The translations under genes and the position numbers were made by a program. 62,000 nucleotides of DNA from Phoronis australis (Eukaryota > Phoronida > Phoronidae), in contig NMRA01000320.1 in the NCBI GenBank assembly GCA_002633005.1, forward strand, positions 358,405 to 420,404, in the 5' to 3' direction. Below are positions 22,995 to 34,600 of the stretch, piece after piece (positions within the stretch are counted from its first letter, which is position 1; every line of letters starts with the position of its first letter). The notes under the pieces are model-generated. The model saw only the letters and a list, made by a program, of their open reading frames with translations. It was not told where the DNA came from and did not search any database.

Positions 22995-24560
22995 GAATAG
23001 ATACCCTCATCGACTCACAGATCAATAAACAGGCTCGACATGCGACATGAGGTCAAAATACGCTGATCGCCAGTCCGAGGTACGTCAGTTGTGCTTGAGC
23101 CCAGAACTCAAACACCATTGAATTAGTGTTCAAAGGATCTATGGCTCACCACTGAGAAGTCAGAGGCACGCCACTGACCTCTTAATCTAGTGCGGTGACC
23201 GTGGAAAACTATGATCTTTTTGAAAAAGCCCAGCACTCCAACAGCGCAGGGGTCATTCCGGCCGCCGGCCGATATGCGTGCAAGCAATGCCGGGCCGGGC
23301 GTCCGCATTGTAAATTTCCACTTAAATAAAAAAAATACAGCTAGCTCTTGTGCAGCTGATTAGGCCTATACACTCTGACTAAGGCTACAGTATTCAGCAG
23401 GTCACTAGTCTACCTTCGGCCGGGACAGCTAACATCGGAATGGATGGTTGGTAATCGATCCTAAAAAAGTTGCAATCTAGTTTTGTACACAAAGACCCTG
23501 AAACTGTACATAAGCTCATGACTTATAGATGTTTTAACATCTGATCCAAGTGTAAGACTTTAAATTTTGACTGTAAATTGCATTTCGCCTGAGCATGTGA
23601 GGTCCGAGTAAGAATTCAAAAAATACATTCGCTCTGCTGTGTGCCCAGCAGAAATGAATTTAATATTTAGACTTGCACGGTAGATTACGTTATTTGTAAA
23701 TGTTTTATATTATCTCATTTTAAACTTTGTTCATTAGTATGACACGGCATCAGAAAGTCACTCTTCGTTTTTTAGGAAATTCTGTTAGCTACTAAGAGTT
23801 AGTGGCCAGTGGACAGAGCTGGTTTAGCGTGCATCTCAACGAAGGCAAAAATAAAAATATCACGGAAGTCTCCGTGTATGAAAATATCTCTCCGATGTTG
23901 GTTTCTCACTCTCAACACTGGCACTATTGTGCACAGCCCCTTGTTAGGCTTATAGCGCCAATTTGAAAACCTATGCTGGGGCAGCGAATAAGCTCACGAC
24001 GGTGAAATTCAGTGAGCTCAATTGGTTGGGAGGAATTAAGGAATTTTACAACAACTGCATATGGGGGCAAGTCGAGAAGTACCCTAAAAACTTCGGCGTA
24101 TCTTGTTCGAAGTTTTGCTTTATTTCTGAGTTGGTTTGAGATGACGTAGGTGTATAGTGAGTAATTTGCACAATCAATGAACTTTATTCCGTTGCAATAG
24201 GTTTTGGGACAAAAACACATAATGTAGAACTTTCATCCAAATTTCTGGAAACACCGTCATGTAGCGTTCCACGCTGTTAATTTTCAAATCTGTTTTTGAA
24301 TGTCTAGTGTTTTCTTTTACCAGTTAAATAAATGGCACTTCCGCTGTCCGGACATCCCGCCAGGGGAATTCCATTTTCATTTTGTCGCCCGGTATGTAAC
24401 CGGAAAACCAGCATAGCCTCCCATTCAGGGAGCGGACTCTCACCTCCGCAATGAGGCACATGCACGCGCTTCCAACGTAATAAAGTCCTGGCACGGGCGA
24501 TCATCTGTAAACCCGCGTGTGCGGCACCGGCCACGGGACGTCTTACGTATTCTTCAGTGG
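22995..24560. other. intergenic DNA, no gene recognised
   Basis: Nothing recognisable. Short GC-rich patch (GGCCGCCGGCC) near 23260. Confidence 0.4.
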
Positions 24561-24973
24561 CCGGTTGCATGAAACAGTCCCAAATAGGGACCCAAGGTCC
24601 CAAACTCTTTTTGCGTTTTTCGTCATGGACTCCCAGATGCAATATTTTTTCTATGATTTTATCTTGATTATGAGCTCTTCTTTGATTAATGACATTTTCT
24701 AATAATGTTACTAAAAACAGAGCCCCTGTCACGGTATTCAGTGGGTCCTTAAACTGGGGATGTTGGATGAAAAGATCCATAATTATTTTCGATAATATTG
24801 ACAATTCAACGTATAGTTTACTCTTGATTTGTATCAATTAAAAAGTCAAAACTTTGACTGGGTTGACCGTGATGAAACTTCGGAAAACAATACACTAAAG
24901 AAAGGACAATACCGACGCAGTAGATTTAGGGAACTTAGTCGGGTCCCTATTTGGGGTTGTTTCATGCAACCGG
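24561..24973. mobile_element. MITE, GCATGAAACAGTCCC family, copy 1
   Basis: Inverted ends: CCGGTTGCATGAAACAGTCC at the left, GGTTGTTTCATGCAACCGG at the right. Internal sequence (ATATTTTTTCTATGATTTTA, TTATGAGCTCTTCTTTGATT) is shared in reverse orientation with the element at 31298-31798. No coding capacity. Confidence 0.75.
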
Positions 24974-25017
24974 GCAAAGATGTCTTTTTAAACCCGCCGG
25001 CCACTTTAAATAAGCCT

Positions 25018-25170
25018 GAAACAGCTCCTGTCACCGTCGGGCCGCCGGCCGGGCCGGCCGCCGTGACCGACGCACACTGTGGACCCGCTCCGTCGACCTT
25101 CCCCGCCGCTCAGTAGCTGGCCGCGTGCGCCGGTCGCCGAAAGCCCCTCGGCGCCGGGACCTTACAGGCT
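25018..25170. other. short GC-rich island upstream of GAS8
   Basis: About 150 bp of strongly GC-rich, CpG-dense DNA including a CCGGCCGGGCCGGCCG palindromic stretch, in otherwise AT-rich surroundings and about 430 bp before the GAS8 start codon. It could be a promoter-associated island or inserted GC-rich DNA (an rDNA spacer-like origin was considered but is unproven). Confidence 0.4.
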
Positions 25171-25524
25171 AGAATACTGAATATTGAACGCAAACCGCCA
25201 TCAATACAATATTCTATGTAACAAAGCTCAGTATTGAATAAATATCAATGCCCCTCAGCCTACTAGTCCGTCCAGCAATCTAGCTGCCCGAGTGGGGAAT
25301 TCCAGTGACGTGATATTCGGTAAACTTCGGCATTAACCGCTACCTATCCCGAGAGTTCCGGCCAACCATCCAGTACATTTTCCATATATCACTATTTACC
25401 AATATTTGTCATTTAATAACCATACTTTTAGCTATGTATGTATAACAATTGCTGTGTTTGATGGACGTACTTTTTAGCTAACCGCGGCTGTAGATGTTAT
25501 TAACTATTCACATCCGGGACACTT

Positions 25525-25543
25525 TGACGTCGTTCTTGGCAAC
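25525..25543 (+). promoter_or_regulatory. CRE-like and RFX X-box-like sites in the GAS8 promoter
   Basis: TGACGTCG at 25525-25532 matches the CREB site TGACGTCA at 7 of 8 bases. It overlaps GTTCTTGGCAAC at 25532-25543, which has a good RFX right half-site (GGCAAC) and a weaker left half. The pair lies about 60 bp upstream of the ATG. X-boxes at this distance are typical of ciliary genes in animals, which fits the gene's role. Confidence 0.45.
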
Positions 25544-25603
25544 AAAACAGCCAAGTTCGAGCTGGTTGGAAGATAAAGCAAAAACACAGAACACGCAGTC
25601 AAA

Positions 25604-28600
25604 ATGGTATGATTTTACTTGCTTATATTTGCGATAAGATAAGGAAATGTAAATGAGCCATTTAGCTGGCAAGATTGTTAAAATGAGTTCTGTAAGAGAC
25701 TTGATTTGAGAACTGCAAAACTCGACATTCGGCTATCGTCGAGTATCGTCTCCTCGTCAGACCTCGTCTCCGTTTCTCAACTACAAAGAATATTCACTGT
25801 TTGCAAGGGAGACACAACGAGTTTAATATTGCCTTTGAATGAAAATTTTACATTTGTAATAACGATTTAGGAGAGGTATGGTTTAATTATTTGACCTTGA
25901 ATCGAAATTTAACCGTTTTTACATTTAGTGGTGATTGCTCAGGTCTCACCACGACAAAATTGATATTTGTATTTAAGTTCTTTTATTAAATCTTAATGCT
26001 AACGACTTTTGCAGCCACCAAAGAGTGGAAAAAAGGGCAAGAAGGGCAAGAAGAAGTCTGCAAAGGCGAAAACACCCACTGTCATCGATGGAATATCAAC
26101 TGATGAAATGTCTAAGGAACAGGTAACGAGTTGTTCCCAATTATTTAATAAGCCCTTATCCCATGTTAAGTTAAGGAACATATAGTTTTGGCAGTATTAT
26201 GATCTGTCATAATTCTGTATAACGCTGTTGTCTTTCATTTATAGAAGCATGGACTTCTGTCATGATTTTTCTGTTATTTATTATAATGTTCATAGGTTGA
26301 GGTGGACAGTTACCTGTGTCTATTTAGCAGTAGAGACATGTGGTACTCCCATAGGGCCTTCATATGCTGGAAGCTTTTCGGCAAATTAGGCCTCATACCG
26401 ATTAAACCATCAAATTCGCGTTGTTATAAATACCTGTTGTGCATAGAGGGACACCTTATGAGGCAGTAGATTTCTTTAATTGCTTCCAACTCGAACAGAT
26501 ATTGAGTCCATAATCAAACTTTTTAGCAATCCTTTGCTCATTTGCCGATGTCAGAAACTGGCCTATTTTACAAGTTGCTTGTTCCGGGAAATGACTCCTA
26601 TACTTATGCTACAAACCGGAGTGAAAACTCAAGATTTCGAGTTTGAAAAATTTCAAGTTCAGACAGTAACTCTTTAGCCTTTATACTGGGGTCATTGAGT
26701 GCAAACTAGGATTAGAAACGTAATCCATGTAAGTCATTATAGAACATAGAATAATAGACACTGACCTTGAGTTTGCACAAAAGTAAAATAAATAATGCCA
26801 AAAAATAATTTCGAGTAAAAATATTAGACCCTCGCCCCTGAAGTGCTAAATTTCAAGTATCAGAATAGCGCTGTGTTATGCATACTTATTAGCTGAGTGA
26901 TTTAAATACCAATATTTTATGTTGGGCACTTATCTTGGTATTTTAGAGCATACCTTTTATATACTACCCTATTAGCCCTAATAATTAGCGCCCAGGGCAC
27001 TTACAAACATTTGTTTTAGGAGGGGGGAGCACTTATTGTAGTCTAAGGCGGTTGAAACTCAGTCTTCGAAACAGGTGAAATCGGAAGCTAGGATTCATCA
27101 AATTTACACTTTGTGACGTATCTGTAGCCTATGACAGACTTTCCACAAAATTGTGATGCATTGCTAACTAACTTCGTTGTTAAATTAGGATCTTTTTTCA
27201 GAAAATTGTGGAGAAATCCCAGGGCGAAAACTCGCTGACTGATGCATCGCTTTCCTCGCGATTGTCGTTAGGGCAACTTGAATTCTTGAATAATAATACA
27301 ATTTCGACTCAACAAATTACATAAAATCCTCCCTGAGGTTTCCAAATAGCATCCCTAAGATTTTTAAGTTTCTGTGGAGTTGGGGTTAACCACAGATTAA
27401 GTCCAAATCTGCGCTAGATCGCACCCCGCAACATGAGAAAGTCTGGACGAACACACATGTTGTTGTCACATGACATTTTTTTGTTTGCGTGCGTGTGCTG
27501 AGTGAACGAAATTCACTCCCATTGATAAGTACACTGTGTCTGTTCTGAAAGCCCAGTCCATAGTGAGACCTCTTCCTCACGAGATCTGCTTGAGTTCTTT
27601 TTGAAGCACTGCGGAAGTTTGAAGTGTATATTAACGGCTAAATACAGACGTAGCAGCAAGGCTCGTCTAGAAATTTGGTGCACAAGGATTTTTTCGGGAT
27701 TGTCGGATCTTATTCATAAATTGAAGATTTTATTGTAAAATTTTAGATTTCTAGGTAAGGCATTTTTCAAATGTTTTCACGTTCATGGGCTGGGCGCTCA
27801 TTTTAGTGTAGTCTGAAAACGCGTACGGGGCGCTTATTGGGGCATGGATGCTTATTGGGGCATGGGCGCTTATTGGGGCATGGGCGCTTATTGGGGCATG
27901 GGTACTTATTGGGGCATGGGCGCATATTGGTTCATGGGCACTTATTTGGGGCATGGGCACTTATTAGGGCAAATACAGTATGTAATAAAGTACTTCCACA
28001 TTGGCTGATAATTGACTTCACTGGAGTCATTCTATTGGCATGAAATTTTAATCTCGACACTTACCAATCACAAGATAGTTTGTGATTGTCCAGCATGTCA
28101 GATATTGGAGAGATTGAGAACACAATAGAGTTTGTTCAATGAGGCTACTAGTTATGCTTAGATCTTAGGAAGTTGATTTGAACATCTTGAATATCAGTCT
28201 GTGACAATGTTCACCCTTTAGTGGGTTTGAACATGGTGGTTCAGTCACTGGACCATTGAACACAGTGCAGTCACTCAATGAAAAAATGTTTTACAGCTGG
28301 AGGAGCACATTGTACGCCTTCGGGAGGAGCTGGACCGCGAAAGAGAGGAGCGGAACTACTTTCAGTTGGAGCGTGACAAGGTGAACACGTTCTGGGAGAT
28401 CACAAAGCGACAGTTAGAGGAGAAAAAAGCAGAGTTACGTAACAAGGACCGTGAGATGGAGGACGCAGAAGAGAGGCATCAGATAGAAATAAAGGTGACG
28501 AAAGATAACCCTACTAGCAATCACAGTATCAACGAGGGCAATTTTCAATGGGGAGAAATGTACCTTTTGCAAAATTATGCCGGCACGAAGTTGTCCATTT

Positions 28601-31600
28601 TCTGCTGTTTTGTGACCACTAGGTTACGTGGAAGTTAAAACCTCTGTGATAATACGTGTGAAACGATGGAAATATCTTTCATGAGTCATGCCTTTTGTTT
28701 TGAATCGAAACATTATTATTATCAATGCAGCTTCTGTAAAATCTGAAACGTGTGGGTTTGAAATAATTCATTCCAATGCTTATCGTTCTCTGAGTTACCA
28801 TTCTTGTTAGAAATTATTGATATTGTACTAACAGGCCTCTGTTCAAACAGATTGCTCCATATAAGGGAATTTTAGTATTTCCTGTGATAAAATTTCACCA
28901 AGTGTTGTTTCATATCAGCTGTGCAGTAAAGCTAGCGTCAATGATGATTATTTTCGTTGAGAAATTTGGCAATATAATAATTTATGTTCTTTTGTGCTGC
29001 AAAAATGAAAAGTTCTTATTTCACTCTCAGATTTCTCGCCAAGTTTAACTAATTTGAGTTGATTTCTTGCAGGTTTACAAGCAGAAAGTCAAGCACTTGT
29101 TGTATGAGCACCAGAACAATATCTCTGAGTTGAAGGCAGAAAGCACCGTAGCCCTGAAACTTGCCCAGGATGAAAACAGACACAATGAAGGCGATCTGCG
29201 CAAGGATAAACGGGGACTTAAAGTGGAACTCAAGGAACAAGAACTAGCCCATGAGGATATTATTAAAAACTTGAAAAAGGTTTGTTTTGTGTTGTTTTTT
29301 TATGACCATATTTGAGTAGCTATCCCTCATTCAAATACATTGTTTTGACGGTTGAAATGTTATGAGCATTCAACGAGTTAGCTCGTATGACATCTCAAAC
29401 AAAATCTGTTTGATGTATCTCTTGATACCTTATTGTATAATATCAATGTGATGTGACATTCATTTGTAACCTATCGTTGGGTGTCATTGTTATTGGACAT
29501 ACAACAGATACATGTAATTGATACGAGAACAACACTAAGAGACAGCAGTGTGGCTCAGTGGTTTGAGCTCCGGACTCACGTTTTAGAGAACCGGGTTTGA
29601 ATCCTGGCCGCACTGGCAGACAATCGAGCATAGCACAAATGTGTCTCCTACTCCTCTGTCTTACTGGTGAATGTGTACAAGGGTGTGAATGCGGACCTGG
29701 ATATAAAGCGAAAGCAATTTCTGGGGCTGTGTTCATATTTTTTGAGGACATTCACTGCATCTACTGTAGTTCCGTGCTGATTACACTCATGAATTTCTGT
29801 TTGTCAATCTTTCTTTGAGTCATCATAATAAGTTAACGATTCCATTAACATTGTTTCCACCAAAAAGACCACTAACGGCAATGAGATTAGTCTCAACTGG
29901 TTCTTAATTGTCACATGAAAAGTCTTTTCTGGGTTTGCAAAGCACTGACAGTTTGTTAGTTCTTGTGACCATGCTTGGCACACCGTGACAAGCCAAGTTG
30001 CAGAGTCTGGTGTCAAGCAATAATGAACTGTAAGAGTTCTTGTGACCATGCTTGGCACACTGTGACAAGCCAAGTTGCAGAGTCTGGTGTCAAGCAATAA
30101 TGAACTGTCAGAGTTCTTTCTAAGCAGCTGAAATCACCATCAATTGGAACTATTTGAGACCAATTTCATACGGTTGACGATCTAATTTGAAAGTTATATA
30201 TTTTTGTGACTGAAGGCGATTTTATTACCGCCTTAATTAGCAATGGCGGATTTAAGGGAGGTCTAAGGGGGCCATGGCCCCCCTAAAATTCTCCCAAATA
30301 CCATTTGGCAGTTCGGGGGTTCGAATGTCTGACGAGCAAAATTCTGGCTAATTCTCTGCCTTGCCCCCCCCACCCCAACTCAAAATTCTGGATCCGCCCC
30401 TGATTAGGACTGTCACCGTCTGACACTAAACTGGTTATATTCATAGTTGAATCATAGCATTTAGTGCCTTTGTCATGTACACACACATACACACCAAGGA
30501 GACGGGCCAAGCTGAGAATCAGTTCTTGGTTATTTGGACCGTCTTGCACCATGTGTGGTGCTAATAATTGAGTGTGACGGAAATTGTTTACCTTTTATGT
30601 CCTCGTGAATTCATGACTACGTTTAAGTTAGATTTCTGGGTGACAGCAATGTGGTTAACAGTTACCAATTCATTAAGACATACACAAAAATATAATACAA
30701 TAAAATTATATCTGGGCTTTAGACAATGTGGTCTCACGTCAAAATATAAGGAATGGTGTTCTAGCACCTTAAAATGTGTGACTAGCTTGGTGAACTGTAA
30801 TGTTTTGGCTATGAAAAGATTATATTAAATCTTTGAGGCAATGTTGACCTATACTGCCTGTTCTACTTCAGACTCACGATGAAGAAGTTACACAGCTGCG
30901 CTTAGACTTTGAACGCGAGGCGCGTGAGATAGAATCCAAATATGAGCGGAAAATGAGAACACTTCGCGATGAGCTTGATCTTCGACGGAAAACAGAAATC
31001 CACGAAATTGAGGAGAGGAAGAACGGACAAATCAACACTCTGATGAAGAATCATGAAAAGGCATTCAGCGATATAAAGAACTACTACAACGATATCACAC
31101 TCAATAACTTGGCACTCATCAACACTCTCAAGGTGGGTATCGTGTCATCAAGTCAGTTTCGTACCAGTTTACTGTTGACAGTGCCTGTTTTTCATTTAAA
31201 CATTCTTTAAGATGCTATCGAGTGGCAGATGTTGTATTGTGTTTTGTGTTACAGCAGTGCAAAACATGGCCATGTATAGGGATCTGTTGCCAGTAATGTT
31301 GCATGAAACAGTCCCACACAGGGACTCAACTGATCTGTGGCCAGTAACGTTCCACAGTCCCACATATGGACTCAACTGATCTGTGGCCAGTAACGTTGCA
31401 TGAAGCAGTCCCTCATAGGGACTCAACTAAGATTCTAAATGTACTGCATATTTTCGTGCTTTTAAAAACATTAAATGTTCTGTCATATGCTATTTGAGTA
31501 TCATTACTATGGCATTTTTTTGGCTTTGATAGATATCGAGAATGAACTCACGTTGAATTCTCAATATTATTGACAAAAGGTAGGAATCTTTTCAGGCAAC

Positions 31601-34600
31601 GCCCCTAATTATTTTGACTGAATTGAGGGCTCAGTATTAAGTTATTTTATTACCAAATCTCATTAGTCAAAGAGGAGCTCATAATAAGGATAAAATGATA
31701 GAAAAAATATTACATCTGTGTGTAAAGACCAAAACTAATATGCAAAAGATCTAGGGAACACGGTTGAGTCCCCATTTGAGACTAATTCATGCAACCGGTC
31801 ACCTAACTCCAGTGTACCTCACTACATCAGTTCCTGGTGATTTTCACAATCAAGTGTGAAATCTAATATTTACATGATACACTAGTGACCAATGACATTT
31901 TATGTGATATTAGATAGTCCATGCATATACCCGAAACCTTACTTTTAGTAAATCCCCAACTGGTGTATAGCTTGTTGTCGTGACATGTTTTGGTTTGGTT
32001 CAAGCTCATCAAACATTGTAAGACTGCCTTTTTCAGAAAAGCTTCAGCGTTTGGTTTGTCTGTCCTCATTTACAATGATTATTTTGAAAGTAACACATGG
32101 CGCTTGTGTTGGATGCTTGTTTTTAGTACGATCTAGTACTTTTCCTTCTTAATATATCGTCATCAGAGCAAAGAAATTTGTCGGCAAAGGTAAAAAGTTT
32201 CCAGTTTGCCCTGGTGTTGAATTAGCCTGCAACTGAGTATTCCGATGAATTATGCAAAAATCAAATGAAAAAACAAAAGACTCTCTTACGGTGTGGTTCA
32301 ACCCAAGTCTTTGTTCTCATCCAGGAACAAGTCGAGGAGATGAAGAAAAAAGAAGAGCGAATGGAAAAGCAAATGGCAGAGATCATGGCAGAGAACAAAC
32401 GACTGGTGGAGCCACTGAAGAAGGCTCGTGAAGAGGTGGAAGAACTTCAGAAACAACTGGCTAACTATGAGAAGGACAAGCAGTCATTAGCAGTGAGTGT
32501 TTTGATGTCGGTCTGCCACTGAGGCATTGGTGACATAGACCCACACTGTGTATGTAGAGCTGTGCACATGCAGTCACTGTCGGTGAATGGTATGAGGGCA
32601 TTTTGCCTCTGAGACAATTAAAAGGTTGGCTTAGACCTGCACTTGGTCCATATAGAACAATGCACAGTCTCTTTTTAGGAATGGTGTGAGGGGCATTCTA
32701 CCTTTTTGGTTGGGTCTTCTCAGAGGACTATAGTTCCTTTTTGTGTTGGCTCCACTCAGAAGTGTTTTAACATCCCATACAATGCATTGATTTTGGGACA
32801 TCGCTACTGCTTTTCCCATTTAAATTGCGTTGTTATTGGTCATTTGATGAGGAGATACGAATGTCTTTTGAGGTGTCAAATCATAAACTGACTGCATGAA
32901 TTTGATTGTATTGACATTTTCGCCATGTTCTCATGATATTTTGTATTTTGAATGTTATTAATCTCTGCAGAATGCCAAAGCCAGGCTAAGAGTAATGGAT
33001 GAAGAAATGAAGGCACTGCAATGGGAACATGAAGTACTGACGCAGAGGTTTGAAAAGGTACACGCTTTGTTGAAGTCTTTTTAACAATACTCTGATTGGT
33101 CAAATATAACCAGCCCATTTCTTATCTTTGCCTTTGGTGGCAAGCGAGTGATTAGTGAGGTGTCTGGCAATAGTGCTTTGCCAATTCTTTCCACGGGCAG
33201 AAATCACATCTTATCTGTGTAAGGTATGCAATGAGATCAGTTTTATTGTGGCAAGGGATCTTGTGGTTTTTGACATCAAAAATCACAAGTCGGGTACATT
33301 TGGGTCTTTCTGTTACTATTGTAATTTAGTCCAATCACTAAATTTTAAAATTGGGGCTTGTTTTTGCTGATGCGTTGGCCACATGAAGCTCCTGACTTTC
33401 AGATGCAATGCCAGAAAAATGGTCATATTGGCTGACACTTAGCGATTATCATGATATTGCTGGGAGTGCAGGTGTCAAAAATCTCCAATCTGTACAACTG
33501 ATCTGATGAAAAATCACATGGTCGTGCTAGGTGTTGACTGTTTTTGGCCGAGTATCACCTGAGATGTTACCAAGGCATTAGGCTATATATAGAAGAGTCC
33601 GTCATATAGCCCTCTGTCATGCATGAAATTTCTTTGAAATAACTTAATCCTAACTTGAAATCGATGTTTTGTCTAAATGATGCTAACTTCAGCTGAGCTC
33701 ACTGTAGCAAAAGCATTGATTTGTTTTATGATCTGAGTAAATTTAGTAGTCATCACACTGCAGTGTGGAGACTGACAAAATGCTGTAGATTGTCCGTTGC
33801 AACTTGTCAAGTGAAGTGGTATTTCCCGATAACGCCACTACCTAGCTCCTGTATTGGTTTAGGTAATTATACTACGTACACGTTGGTACGCTCCAGCAAT
33901 AAGTGTCACGCGTCAGTAAGAAGGGTATTGTTTGATCACGTGAAATGGTTATTACATTGGAAAGAAAATTAAGCGGGCGAAGAAATATGGATTAAATACT
34001 TAATTTTTAGTATGAATATGTTAAATTACAGACATTTTCCTGATAGGGATCCCGGAGTCCTAAATAGAAACTAAATAGATAGATTGACGGATAGTTAAAT
34101 TTATTTGGCAAATCTCACGTAAAATATGAAGTACGGAGTAAACTTACAAAGGTAAATAAAATACTGAGCCTTCATATACTGTGTGTCCAAAATGGCAGAA
34201 AATGGCTGTGGTGGGTTGTATGTTCTGAATCATTTCCAAACCTTTCTTCTAGGTGCAAGCCGAGCGCGACGAGCTGTACAAGAAGTTTGTCAAAGCCATT
34301 CACGAGGTGCAGCAGAAGAGTAACTTCAAGAACTTGCTGCTCGAGAAGAAGCTGAGTGCCTTGGCTGACACATTGGAGAAGAAAGAGGCCCAACTCAATG
34401 AGGTGCTGTCTGCGTCCAACCTCGACCCGACTGCGCTCACTGTAGTCACACGCAAGTTGGAGGACGTGCTGGACTCAAAGAACAGCGCCATTAAGGATCT
34501 ACAATACGAACTGGCTCGTGTCTGCAAGGTAAGGCTGACATTACACTGGTACTGTGGTATGAGCTGTGCAATTGCTACATTGAAGAAGCACTAAAGCGGA

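Noticed and set aside
22543-23025. 160-codon minus-strand frame
   Set aside because: It spans the 22564-22994 MITE from end to end, including both inverted repeats.
24304-24837. 177-codon minus-strand frame
   Set aside because: It runs through the end of a MITE whose sequence it translates; no domain is seen.
27751-28043. Repetitive open frames on both strands
   Set aside because: They are products of the 18-bp tandem repeat in GAS8 intron 2.
29543-29618. Functional tRNA gene
   Set aside because: A and B boxes are present, but the anticodon arm does not fold, and the same 3' end recurs at 16815, which fits a SINE.
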